From positions 124,001-188,000 of the forward strand of contig NZ_CP033898.1 of assembly GCF_003814005.1 (NCBI RefSeq): DNA of 64,000 nt. Direction: 5' to 3'. Positions 12,709-20,906 of the stretch are shown one piece after another. Numbering within the stretch: the first letter of the stretch is position 1; the number at the start of each line of letters is the position of its first letter. Under the pieces are notes generated by a model. It did no database searches. It had not been told where the DNA came from and was given only the letters and a program-made list of their open reading frames with translations. A program made the position numbers and the translations under genes. This DNA comes from Corynebacterium pseudopelargi. GTDB taxonomy: Bacteria > Actinomycetota > Actinomycetes > Mycobacteriales > Mycobacteriaceae.

Positions 12709-13347
12709 ATGATTCGTGTGCTGCTTGCCGATGACCACGAGATTGTGCGGCTTGGTCTTCGGGCCGTGCTGGAAAGTGAAAGTGATATCGAGGTCATTGG
12801 TGAGGTCGCCACTGCCGATGCCGCAGTGGCGGCGGCTCAGGCCGGTGGTATTGACGTGATCTTGATGGATCTTCGTTTCGGCCCCGGTATGGCTGGTACT
12901 CGCATGAGCAACGGTGCCGATGCCACCGCAGAGATTAAGCGCACGATGGAAAAGCCACCGCATGTGCTGGTGGTAACCAATTACGACACCGACGCCGATA
13001 TTTTGGGCGCCATTGAGGCAGGCGCTTTAGGCTATCTGCTCAAAGATGCCCCACCGGAGGAACTCATCGCCGCGGTGCGCTCCGCAGCAGAGGGGGACTC
13101 CACCCTTTCTCCTACCGTGGCTAATCGGCTGATGACTCGCGTGCGCACCCCGCGAACCTCCCTTACACCCCGCGAGCTCGAAGTGCTCAAGCTCGTGGCC
13201 GCTGGTTCCTCTAACCGCGAGATCGGGCGCACCCTGCTGCTTTCAGAGGCCACAGTGAAAAGCCACCTGGTGCACATCTACGACAAGCTCGGTGTGCGTT
13301 CGCGCACCTCGGCGGTGGCCATGGCACGCGAACAAGGCGTGCTCTAG
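12709..13347 (+). CDS. hrrA: NarL/LuxR-type response regulator (HrrA-like)
   Basis: A 212-residue response regulator. The receiver domain (1-130) has the acidic pair LADDHE, the phosphorylated Asp in DVILMDLRFG (about 52), Thr/Asn in VVTNYD and Lys in YLLKDAPP. The C-terminal LuxR HTH (about 145-205) reads LTPRELEVLKLVAAGSSNRE then SEATVKSHLVHIYDKLGV. AAAGGG lies 8 nt before the ATG. It lies 35 bp after the kinase gene, forming one operon. In corynebacteria HrrA activates haem oxygenase and respiratory genes; I assign this name by sequence similarity from memory and by synteny, so the exact orthology is less certain than the family. Confidence 0.88.
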   Translation: MIRVLLADDHEIVRLGLRAVLESESDIEVIGEVATADAAVAAAQAGGIDVILMDLRFGPGMAGTRMSNGADATAEIKRTMEKPPHVLVVTNYDTDADILGAIEAGALGYLLKDAPPEELIAAVRSAAEGDSTLSPTVANRLMTRVRTPRTSLTPRELEVLKLVAAGSSNREIGRTLLLSEATVKSHLVHIYDKLGVRSRTSAVAMAREQGVL

Positions 13348-13370
13348 CCGGATCGCTGTTGGCAATAAAA

Positions 13371-13396
13371 AATGGGCTCCTGATTGGGAGCCCATT
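13371..13396. terminator. Terminator between convergent hrrA-like and DUF6474 genes
   Basis: AATGGGCTCC and GGAGCCCATT form a 10-bp stem with a 6-nt loop. The T-rich tail (TTTTTTATT) is on the minus strand, so it mainly ends the DUF6474 transcript, though it also follows the response regulator by 23 bp. Confidence 0.85.
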
Positions 13397-13410
13397 GTTG
13401 TGCGCGCTGC

Positions 13411-13460
13411 GGGTTAGCTTGGTGCAGACCGGCTTAGCCCGGTTCAGCCCGGTTTAGCCA
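13411..13460. repeat. Five tandem copies of a degenerate 10-bp repeat
   Basis: Consecutive decamers read GGGTTAGCTT, GGTGCAGACC, GGCTTAGCCC, GGTTCAGCCC and GGTTTAGCCA, with consensus GGYTYAGCCC. The last copy contains the stop codon of the minus-strand DUF6474 gene. The period is one helical turn, not a codon multiple. Confidence 0.75.
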
Positions 13461-14098
13461 CGCAGTTTTTGTTGGATATGGCGAGCGAGCTCGTCAAGGT
13501 CCTTGGCAATGCTGCGGTGGCTGCGGGTACGCATCTCGGTGGTCATATTCTCGGCGTTATTCACTGCAGCTTCGAGATCATCAAGGCGCTCATCGGCATC
13601 GGTGACAAAGCCCTTGGGCAAATCACCCTGCTTGAGGCTATCGCGCATGCCTTCGATGCGGGCACGCAGCGGAGCGCCGTGGCCGGTGTAGTGATCGAGG
13701 TGCTCTACTTTGACGCCAAGTTGCTCGGCGCGCTGCTTATCTAATTGCTGGCGCAGCCACATTGCGCCGCGGTACAGCAGGGGTAGCGCAAAGGGGGCAA
13801 TCGCGCGGGTGGCACCTGCGTAGCGCTTGACGTTGTCTTTATTAAAGCGCCCGGCTTTCATTTGCTCGAGCTTTGTTTCTGCCAGCTTGCGTTCGTGCTT
13901 GCGCTTGGCTTTGAGGCCTTTTTGCTCCGCTTTAACCAAAGCCTTTTCTTGCTTGGCTAGCAGCTTGTGCTGGCGGTGCTTGAGCTTGGAGGCTTCTTTT
14001 ACTTCTTGCTTAGCGCGAGCCTTGGCGGCTTTGGCCTCTACCTTGGCTGCTCGGCGTGCTTTGCGGATTTTTTTCAAAAGTCCCATGGGTGCTGTCAC
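13454..14098 (-). CDS. DUF6474-family protein
   Basis: A 214-residue protein of unknown function found in Corynebacterium. The first 90 residues are extremely Lys/Ala/Glu-rich (KKIRKARRAAKVEAKAAKAR and onward) and should form a long basic coiled coil. A hydrophobic segment follows (AIAPFALPLLYRGAMWL, about 98-115), then a helical C-terminal half with KGFVTDADERLDDLEAAVNN. No catalytic motif is visible. GTG at 14098 and ATG at 14086 are both possible starts, with GGAAAGG fitting neither spacing perfectly. It diverges from the RecB-like gene across only 60 bp. Confidence 0.8.
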   Translation of the reverse strand: MTAPMGLLKKIRKARRAAKVEAKAAKARAKQEVKEASKLKHRQHKLLAKQEKALVKAEQKGLKAKRKHERKLAETKLEQMKAGRFNKDNVKRYAGATRAIAPFALPLLYRGAMWLRQQLDKQRAEQLGVKVEHLDHYTGHGAPLRARIEGMRDSLKQGDLPKGFVTDADERLDDLEAAVNNAENMTTEMRTRSHRSIAKDLDELARHIQQKLRG

Positions 14099-14158
14099 AA
14101 ACCTTTCCGTCGAATCAATTCAACACTACTCGTTTTCGTGCAATAGTCTGGATTCATT

Positions 14159-15610
14159 GTGAATGATGTGCAGAAGCCGTGGGCACCCCATGACCTGGTG
14201 GGGTGCCGATACCGCCGCGTGCAGCAGGAGCGTTTTCCTGATCTGCCGCCAACCGAGTCTTCTTTAGCCCGCCTTGAGCGCGTTGAAGAGGCTCGAGAAG
14301 CAGTCATGGCCTTATTGCCTACCGCCCCAGCTAGGGGTGATGCCAAGCGCTTTATCCGCATCGACGCTCGGGGGGATTTCTTTGCCACCCTTGAGGCGCT
14401 TGCGGCGGATGCAACGATGGTGACCAACGCCGTGCTCGAGGGTGAGGATCACGATAAGCCCTGGCAGGTGCACGTCGATGTGCTGGTGCGCAGGGCAAAG
14501 CAGCACTATATGCCGGTGATCATTAGCAATCACCGCATCGCCCGGCCTGATCCCAACAAAGAAGTGCCCACCATCCCCACCGCGCGCCTTGGCCTTGGCC
14601 AGCCCCGTAGTGTGCATGCGAAGATTCGCCATCACGCGGTGGATTCCTATGCGGTGGCGATGGCTGCGCGCGCTTTGGAGCGCATGGGCATTGCCTGCCC
14701 CGAGGGTGGGCTCATTGGCCAAAACCGCGCCCTGGCGTACATCATTGCCACGAAGAATCTGCAGCAGGGCTTAGACACCACGCTCCAAGGCCCAACCCCC
14801 ACCCACGCCCACCGCGTGAAAGAGTGCGCAAGCTGCCGTTTTTGGCCGAAGTGCGAGGCGGAGCTTCAAGCCCGCGATCATGTTTCGCTCGTGCTTCCAG
14901 GCGGCCGGTCGAGCATATATCTAGAAGAGGGGATTGAAAGCGTCCAAGAGCTTATCGACGCCAACCTTGGCCTCCCCAGCCGCCTGGCACAGGCATGGCG
15001 TAACCATGAGCCGGTGCTCGTGACGAGCGAGCACCCCCAGCACCCGCGCCGCGATGTGGAAATTGATATTGATGTTGAGGCCTACCTGGATCAGGGGGCG
15101 TATTTATGGGGCACCTTTGATGGCCACGAGTACCGTCCTTTTGCCACATGGGGCGAGTTGGGTGGTGTTGAGGAGGCTGAGAATTTTGCGCGTTTTTGGG
15201 ATTGGCTTATGCGTCGTAAAGCAGCGGCGGAGGGCTCTTTTGGCGTGTATTGCTATTCGGCGCACGGCGAGAATCACTGGCTGAAGTTTTCTGCTCGGCG
15301 TTTCCACGGCAAGTATCCGGGTGTGCCAAGTGAGCAGGAGGTGCGTGATTTTATTGCCTCTGATGAGTGGATCGATGTGTTTGCCCAGGTAAAAGCCCAG
15401 TTGGCTGGGCCTTTTGGGTTGGGGTTGAAGGTGGTGGCGCCGGTGGCGGGCTATCACTGGAAAGACGATATTGATGGCGAGGCCAGCGTGGATCTCTACC
15501 GCCAAGGCGCTCGGGAGACGCTGCTGCGCTATAACGCTGATGATTGCAAAGCCACCGCCGCGGTACGACGGTGGCTTGATGCGGGCGCGCCGGGAGTGCC
15601 AAGGGCCTAG
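14159..15610 (+). CDS. TM0106-family RecB-like Fe-S protein with RNase H-like domain
   Basis: A 483-residue putative nuclease. Four cysteines are placed as in Fe-S RecB/Cas4 nucleases: Cys16 (DLVGCRYR) and a later cluster ECASCRFWPKC (about 221-230). Between them lies WQVHVDVLVRR, with the motif-II Asp, but the expected E-x-K strand reads PVIISNH. The C-terminal region (about 300-478) resembles the YprB-type 3'-5' exonuclease fold, with acidic residues in WGTFDGHEY and YNADDCKATAAVRRWL. The likely role is in DNA or RNA end processing, unproven. TAGTCT lies 9 nt before the GTG, so it may be leaderless. It converges on the copper oxidase gene with a 3-bp gap. Confidence 0.82.
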   Translation: MNDVQKPWAPHDLVGCRYRRVQQERFPDLPPTESSLARLERVEEAREAVMALLPTAPARGDAKRFIRIDARGDFFATLEALAADATMVTNAVLEGEDHDKPWQVHVDVLVRRAKQHYMPVIISNHRIARPDPNKEVPTIPTARLGLGQPRSVHAKIRHHAVDSYAVAMAARALERMGIACPEGGLIGQNRALAYIIATKNLQQGLDTTLQGPTPTHAHRVKECASCRFWPKCEAELQARDHVSLVLPGGRSSIYLEEGIESVQELIDANLGLPSRLAQAWRNHEPVLVTSEHPQHPRRDVEIDIDVEAYLDQGAYLWGTFDGHEYRPFATWGELGGVEEAENFARFWDWLMRRKAAAEGSFGVYCYSAHGENHWLKFSARRFHGKYPGVPSEQEVRDFIASDEWIDVFAQVKAQLAGPFGLGLKVVAPVAGYHWKDDIDGEASVDLYRQGARETLLRYNADDCKATAAVRRWLDAGAPGVPRA

Positions 15611-15613
15611 GCG

Positions 15614-18196
15614 CTATTCGACGATGATCTGACCTTTGGCGCCGCGTTCTGCGTCGATGAATTGGTGGTTGACCATGGTGTAGGTGCCAGGTTCTGCAAA
15701 TTCTGCTTCTACAAAACCGCCCTGTGCTGCCAGCAGATCCAGTGCCTGCGATGCGCCGCCGCCTTCTGCATTGCGCAGCAGGTAGGCGCCTTCTTTGTAG
15801 GAGGTATCAAATTGGGTGCCCACAATGTGGAAGCTCAAGGCCTTATTGGGGCCTGCGTTGATCAGCCAGAAGCGTGCCCTTTCGCCGCGCTTGATCTTGA
15901 TGGGCTTGGCCAGGTACTGGTTTTCTAGGCCATTAAATACCACCGCGCTTGGAGTATTGGCTGCAAGTAAAGCGGTATCTACGGGGTTTTCGGGGGTGCT
16001 TTCAAGCCCGTAAACCTCCGATTGCACGAGGAAGTATTCGTGGTCTACTGGGTCGAGATCTGCGGGATCAATGATCAATGCCCCGTACATGCCGGCTGCA
16101 AGATGCAGGCTCATCGGCGCTGTGCCGCAGTGGTAGAGCCAGGCGCCCGCGTGCTCGGCGGTGAAATTATATTGCAGTGATTCGCCCGGTTCGATGGATC
16201 GCATCACGGGATCTGGTGAGACCATGCCAGCATGAAAATCTACTGAGTGGCTCATGGTGCCATTGTTTACCAGTGTGACTTCGAAGCGGTCGCCCACCTT
16301 GCCGCGCAGCACCGGCCCCATGAGCTTGCCATTAAAGGTCCAACGCCCGCGACTTTGATTCTCGCTAATGGGCATGGCAATTTCGGAAACATCGAGGGTG
16401 ACCTTATGCACCTTCTGATCCTTCGCCGGGCGCAGGACGGGATCGATGATCAGCTCAGAGTTGAGATCATCTGGGTTCACCAGGGAGCTTGTCGACGCCT
16501 CCTGCTGCCCACCTCCAGCCTTCGGGGCGGCAACAGCGTCACCGCTAGGAACCACGCTTAATTCCATACCCATCTGCCTATGGCCTGCCACAGTGCACCA
16601 GCCCTGCATGGCCTCACTAATGGTGCCAACTTCTAAGGTGGCAGACTCACCCGGTTGGAGCCGGCCCGATTCCACGCCATTAGCAAACTTCAAGTCATGC
16701 GCTTGATCGCCGGTATTGGTGAAATTGACCCTCAAGGTATTGCCCTTGGGCACCTCTAATACATCGGGCACAAAGTGCATGCCCGATACTTCCACGTTGA
16801 TCTCGGTGACTTCACCGGTGGCATCAACAGCTTGTGGAGCCGCCACAGTACTGTTTTGCCCGCCAGCGCCCAGGCCACCAAAACTTGCCACAGCGAGCGC
16901 AAGCACCGCCAACGCGGCGGTGGCCTGACCCCAGGCGGGGCGTGTTTTTGCCTCGATAGGCTCGCGCTTCTTGCGAATCACACCAAGCTGCGCTTTTACC
17001 GCCAGCGGAGTAAGCACCGCAAAGACGGCCAAAGAACCCAAGGCCAAAATGGAGGTGGTGACTCGCAGCCAGGAGTGATCGGTAATCAACCAGATGCCAA
17101 GGCCTACGTTGAGCAAGGTGGAGCGGAAAATGCCGGCTCTGTCATACACCGCCAGACCGGTGCGCGTAGCCGCAGGCCCGCCGCCAATATTGGAAGGCAA
17201 CAGGTAGCTCATCACACCAATGAGCAACTGCGCGGCAAAGCCGATGAGCAGTGCCATCGTGGGCAAGTTGAGCTGCGAGAAGCTCGGGGCTGTAAGGCAG
17301 CGCACCGATAGCACCAGGAGGGAGCCGATCAGCCAGAGCGGGGCCATGGCCACCGAGATGCTGGAGAAAGTGACGCGATCGCGGGGATCGGCAAGCACCT
17401 TGCGCACCATGCCAAACCAATCCCAGGCGGCGATCAGCACGCCGCACAGGTACGTCATCAAACCAATGGCAGCAAAAGGTCCAGCTCCTAACAGCCCGCC
17501 GAAGACGGTATCGATCACGCCGATGGTCATGAGCGTGAGCACCAGCTTCGGGCGCTCACCGCCAGATTGCGTGCGCCAAATGGTGGGGAATAGCAGCATG
17601 AGCGTGCCGATGGCAGCAAAGCCGGTAAAGCCCAAAAGATTCACCGTGAGGTGGGCGAACTTCAGCTCCTCTTTCCAGCCCACATCCGCTGCCATCAACG
17701 CGCCAAAAAGGGCGCCAAAAGGAAGGAAAGAAGCAGAGCCGATATACGCCAACACGCAAGGCGCAAAGCGTTGGGTGCGATCAGCTCGCAAATATTGCTG
17801 GCCTAAGAACCAGGCGTGATACGCCAAAGAAAGCCCCACCACAGTCGCACCAATGCAGGTAAGGATCCAGTGCCCCGGTATGGCCGTGAATACCTGGCCA
17901 ATGAGGGTGACGATGATGCCGATGTTGAGCACCCTGAATCGCAGCAACTGCAGGGGGCGGGTGGCGTCGTCAAGCTTCTGGTGCAAAAACTTTTCGGTGA
18001 AGTGCTGCGACCACAACATGATCGAATTGCTCAGCGCGCCGAGCGTGAACATGTGGATCAGCAGCCAGCGGTAGTTCGGGATAGCCCAATGCACCAGGCT
18101 GACCAGCACGAGTGCGATCAACCAAATCGTTACCGGTTTGGAGGCTTTGCGGTGCCAGGTAGACCGGGAGAAACGTCCGGAAGTTTGATCGCTCAT
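15614..18196 (-). CDS. Membrane-fused copper nitrite reductase-like multicopper oxidase
   Basis: An 860-residue protein of three parts. Residues about 20-430 hold some ten to twelve membrane helices. Residues about 465-560 form a cupredoxin with a blue-copper site (HDLKF, then WCTVAGHRQMGM). Residues about 590-860 form a two-domain oxidase like NirK. The NirK ligands appear intact: HSVDFHA (type 1 His, catalytic Asp, type 2 His), YHC, MSLHLAAGM (type 1 His and Met) and VNHQF (type 2 His). It could reduce nitrite to NO outside the membrane, with electrons arriving through the fused domains. Laccase-like activity is the alternative. No nar or nor genes are nearby. A GATCGCTC run precedes ATG 18196 with no strong ribosome site. 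Confidence 0.85.
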   Translation of the reverse strand: MSDQTSGRFSRSTWHRKASKPVTIWLIALVLVSLVHWAIPNYRWLLIHMFTLGALSNSIMLWSQHFTEKFLHQKLDDATRPLQLLRFRVLNIGIIVTLIGQVFTAIPGHWILTCIGATVVGLSLAYHAWFLGQQYLRADRTQRFAPCVLAYIGSASFLPFGALFGALMAADVGWKEELKFAHLTVNLLGFTGFAAIGTLMLLFPTIWRTQSGGERPKLVLTLMTIGVIDTVFGGLLGAGPFAAIGLMTYLCGVLIAAWDWFGMVRKVLADPRDRVTFSSISVAMAPLWLIGSLLVLSVRCLTAPSFSQLNLPTMALLIGFAAQLLIGVMSYLLPSNIGGGPAATRTGLAVYDRAGIFRSTLLNVGLGIWLITDHSWLRVTTSILALGSLAVFAVLTPLAVKAQLGVIRKKREPIEAKTRPAWGQATAALAVLALAVASFGGLGAGGQNSTVAAPQAVDATGEVTEINVEVSGMHFVPDVLEVPKGNTLRVNFTNTGDQAHDLKFANGVESGRLQPGESATLEVGTISEAMQGWCTVAGHRQMGMELSVVPSGDAVAAPKAGGGQQEASTSSLVNPDDLNSELIIDPVLRPAKDQKVHKVTLDVSEIAMPISENQSRGRWTFNGKLMGPVLRGKVGDRFEVTLVNNGTMSHSVDFHAGMVSPDPVMRSIEPGESLQYNFTAEHAGAWLYHCGTAPMSLHLAAGMYGALIIDPADLDPVDHEYFLVQSEVYGLESTPENPVDTALLAANTPSAVVFNGLENQYLAKPIKIKRGERARFWLINAGPNKALSFHIVGTQFDTSYKEGAYLLRNAEGGGASQALDLLAAQGGFVEAEFAEPGTYTMVNHQFIDAERGAKGQIIVE

Positions 18197-18229
18197 AACC
18201 TTAAAGATTAAACCCCGGGTTTTTCCGGA

Positions 18230-19417
18230 TCAACTGGCTTTGTGGCGCAAGAGCATAGACGCGGCCACCAGTAACACCGGCCACACCATAATCGAGGCGA
18301 TAAAACCCACCCACGACAAAGAAGCAAAAAGATACCCCGAGAGCCAACCCACCACCGAGGAACCCACGTAATAACTGAGCAAATACATACTCGCGCCCTC
18401 AGCACGGTGATGCGTAGCAATACGCCCAACCCAACTCGACGCCGTGGAATGCACAAAGAAAAACGCCGCCGTAAAGATAAGCATCCCCAACAACGTGAGC
18501 CACAAATACGCAGGCATCGAAAGCGCAAGACCCAACACCATCGCGATCGCACCATAGGTGAGCGCCGGGCCGCGGCCCACACGCTGCATCCACGCACCCG
18601 CACGAGCCGAACTCCAAGAACCAGCCAAATAGAGCAAAAACACCAGACCAACCAAGGCCTCGGAAAGCCCAAAGGTGTCAATCATGCGGAAACCGACGTA
18701 GTTATACAACGACACGAACACGCCCAAACCCGCAAAACCGAAGAAGAACAACAACGCCAACTCCGGGCGACGCCAATGATCAACCATCGCAACCAGCTCC
18801 TCGCGAAGATGCAAAGCCCGAGGATGAAAACGACGCTGATACGGCAAAAGCCACGCCATCAACACAGCCATCACAAACGCCAACACCGCAGCCCCAAACA
18901 AAGCCCAACGCCACGACGTGACCTCAAGCAACAACGCCGGGATCATGCGGCCCAACAGCCCACCCAAAGCATTCCCAGAAATATAAATGCCCATCGCCCG
19001 AGGCTGATCCACCCCAGCGATCTCCTCACTAAGCCACGTCATCGCCACCGCAGGCACCCCAGCAATAAACACCCCCTGCAAACCACGCAACGCCACCAAA
19101 GTAGGTGCGTTTTGCGCCAACGGCAGCAACAAACCCAAAGACGTGGCCAAAAGCGCAGAAATAATCAACACCTTCCCACGACCAAAACGCTCAGAAAGAA
19201 CCGACGCCGGAACAATGCACAACGCCAACGCACCCGTCGGCGCCGAAATCGTCAACGCCGCCGTAGTCGGACTGATATCCAACGCATGCGTCAACGTTGG
19301 CAACATCGCCTGCGTGCAATACAAAGCATTAAACGTGGCCAAACCCGCCGCGAGTAAGGCGATGACGGCGCGGCGGTAATCTGCGGTGCCTCTGCGGAGG
19401 CCTGAAGTATCGGACAT
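18230..19417 (-). CDS. MFS transporter (sugar/drug exporter type)
   Basis: A 395-residue protein with 12 predicted membrane helices. Typical MFS loops are visible: the loop 2-3 signature SERFGRGKVLIISALL (about 75-90) and the mid-protein basic loop PYQRRFHPRALHLREE (about 200). Its closest pattern is the YbjJ/YnfM-like drug-efflux group, so the substrate is unknown. ATG 19417 is chosen because GGGGG lies just upstream; that ribosome site sits in the 3' arm of the perfect palindrome 19425-19454. The plus strand across 18400-19360 is strikingly A/C-rich, so the coding strand is G/T-rich, unlike the neighbours. It lies 46 bp downstream of sodA in the same direction. Confidence 0.9.
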   Translation of the reverse strand: MSDTSGLRRGTADYRRAVIALLAAGLATFNALYCTQAMLPTLTHALDISPTTAALTISAPTGALALCIVPASVLSERFGRGKVLIISALLATSLGLLLPLAQNAPTLVALRGLQGVFIAGVPAVAMTWLSEEIAGVDQPRAMGIYISGNALGGLLGRMIPALLLEVTSWRWALFGAAVLAFVMAVLMAWLLPYQRRFHPRALHLREELVAMVDHWRRPELALLFFFGFAGLGVFVSLYNYVGFRMIDTFGLSEALVGLVFLLYLAGSWSSARAGAWMQRVGRGPALTYGAIAMVLGLALSMPAYLWLTLLGMLIFTAAFFFVHSTASSWVGRIATHHRAEGASMYLLSYYVGSSVVGWLSGYLFASLSWVGFIASIMVWPVLLVAASMLLRHKAS

Positions 19418-19424
19418 AGCAAAA

Positions 19425-19454
19425 CCCCCTTCTAGATATATATCTAGAAGGGGG
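19425..19454 (-). terminator. 30-bp perfect palindrome, sodA terminator overlapping MFS ribosome site
   Basis: CCCCCTTCTAGATAT is followed directly by its reverse complement ATATCTAGAAGGGGG. Read on the minus strand it begins 9 nt after the sodA stop and is followed by TTTTG, so it can form a terminator hairpin. Its 3' arm supplies the GGGGG ribosome site of the MFS gene, which would be hidden in read-through RNA. A protein-binding operator is the alternative. Confidence 0.75.
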
Positions 19455-19463
19455 AAAGTGGGC

Positions 19464-20066
19464 CTACTTTGCGGCAGCCTCGTAGCGAGCCTGCACGTCG
19501 TCCCAGTTGAAGACGTTCCATACGGCCTCAACGTAATCGGCCTTCACGTTCTTGTACTGCAGGTAGAAGGCGTGCTCCCACATGTCGAGCATGAGCAGCG
19601 GGGTGAGGTTTGCAGAGATGTTGCCCTGCTGGTCGGTGAGCTGCTCGACGACGAGGCGGCCACCGATGTGGTCGTAACCGAGTACTGCCCAGCCGGAGCC
19701 CTGGAGGCCGAGGGCTGCTGCGGAGAAGTGCTTCTTAAAGGCGTCGAAGGAGCCGAACTCTTCCTTGATGGCCTCTGCCAGTGCGCCGGTGGGCTCGCCG
19801 CCACCGTTGGGGGAGAGGTTCTTCCAGAAGATGGAGTGGTTGGTGTGGCCGCCGAGGTTGAAGGCGAGGTCCTTGGTCAGGGCGGTCACGGCGTCGCCGA
19901 TGTAGCCGTTTTCGCGGGCGTCGGCCAGGCGCTCGAGAGCCTTGTTGGCACCGTTGACGTAATTCTGGTGGTGCTTGGAGTGGTGAAGCTCCATGATCTC
20001 TGCGGAGATGTGGGGCTCGAGAGCGTCGTAAGCGTAATCAAGTTCTGGAAGTTCGTACTTAGCCAT
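19464..20066 (-). CDS. sodA: Superoxide dismutase (Mn/Fe family)
   Basis: Converts superoxide to hydrogen peroxide and oxygen. The 200 residues are full family length. Metal ligands are His28 ([13 protein letters not shown]), a His in [13 protein letters not shown] (about 76-81) and Asp/His in [12 protein letters not shown] (about 162-166). [10 protein letters not shown] and the Gln in [10 protein letters not shown] point to the manganese type. GGAAA precedes the ATG. It is divergent from msrA, another oxidative-stress gene, with 144 bp between. The transcript probably ends at the palindrome 19425-19454, with possible read-through into the MFS gene. Confidence 0.97.
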   Translation of the reverse strand: MAKYELPELDYAYDALEPHISAEIMELHHSKHHQNYVNGANKALERLADARENGYIGDAVTALTKDLAFNLGGHTNHSIFWKNLSPNGGGEPTGALAEAIKEEFGSFDAFKKHFSAAALGLQGSGWAVLGYDHIGGRLVVEQLTDQQGNISANLTPLLMLDMWEHAFYLQYKNVKADYVEAVWNVFNWDDVQARYEAAAK

Positions 20067-20210
20067 GGTGGTTTCAGTTTCCTTTCGTATTTACTAATGT
20101 GCGCCACGCAAGTTGGCGACGTGTCCCCCATCATAGGAGATTCCTGGGAATATTCAAGGGGATGATCCGTTATCGTTATTGACTCGCAAATTTCTAGGAG
20201 GCTGCTTTTC

Positions 20211-20906
20211 ATGGGATGGCTATTTGCACGAGAGCCCGAATTGGTCGACGCCGATCGAGCACTTAAGGGTGGGCGCCACCCTGTGTTGGAGCATCCGCGC
20301 CCGCACGCGGTACTGGGCACCTCGCTTGTAGGTCCTTGGGATGAGGGGCTGCGCGAACTCTATGTGGGCCTGGGGTGTTTTTGGGGCGCTGAGAAGCTGT
20401 TTTGGCAGATGGATGGGGTACATGTGACGTCGGTTGGCTATGCCGGTGGCATCACCGAAAATCCCACCTATAGGGAGGTGTGTTCGGGGCGCACGAACCA
20501 CACTGAGATTGTGCACATCGTGTATGACCCAAAGCAGGTGCGTTTTGAGCAGCTCGTGGCCGCAGCCCTAGAAGCGCACGATCCCACGCAGGGGTATCGC
20601 CAGGGCAACGATGTGGGTACGCAGTATCGTTCGGCCATTTATACCCAGGATGCGCAGGAAGCTGAGCAGGCGGCTGCGATGGTTGAGGCCTATGGCAAGC
20701 GCCTAGAGCAGGAGGGCTATCCGCGCATCACCACCGAGGTCAAACCCCTAGCTGATACTCCGGCGGGCAGGTATTTCCTTGCAGAGGATGAGCATCAGCA
20801 GTACCTGCACAAGAACCCATACGGGTACTGCCCGCATCACTCAACGGGTGTGGCGTGTGGCCCTGATATTGCGCAGGATGGGCCAGAAGATAGCGCTGAT
20901 CACTAG
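20211..20906 (+). CDS. msrA: Peptide methionine sulfoxide reductase A
   Basis: Reduces the S-epimer of methionine sulfoxide in oxidised proteins. The protein has 231 residues. The catalytic Cys56 is in GCFWGAEKLFW, followed by family motifs TSVGYAGGITENPTY, EVCSGRTNHTEIVHIVYDP and QQYLHKNPYGYCPHHSTGVAC, which supply resolving cysteines. About 50 N-terminal residues precede the core, as in actinobacterial MsrA. TAGGAGG lies 10 nt before the ATG. The last 66 bp overlap the convergent PAP2 gene. Its pairing with divergent sodA fits oxidative-stress defence. Confidence 0.96.
   Translation: MGWLFAREPELVDADRALKGGRHPVLEHPRPHAVLGTSLVGPWDEGLRELYVGLGCFWGAEKLFWQMDGVHVTSVGYAGGITENPTYREVCSGRTNHTEIVHIVYDPKQVRFEQLVAAALEAHDPTQGYRQGNDVGTQYRSAIYTQDAQEAEQAAAMVEAYGKRLEQEGYPRITTEVKPLADTPAGRYFLAEDEHQQYLHKNPYGYCPHHSTGVACGPDIAQDGPEDSADH

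Noticed and set aside
18211..18223. AAACCC-C-GGGTTT as a terminator between the MFS and copper oxidase genes
   Set aside because: The one-base loop cannot form a hairpin, and there is no clear T-tract in the right place for the MFS transcript.
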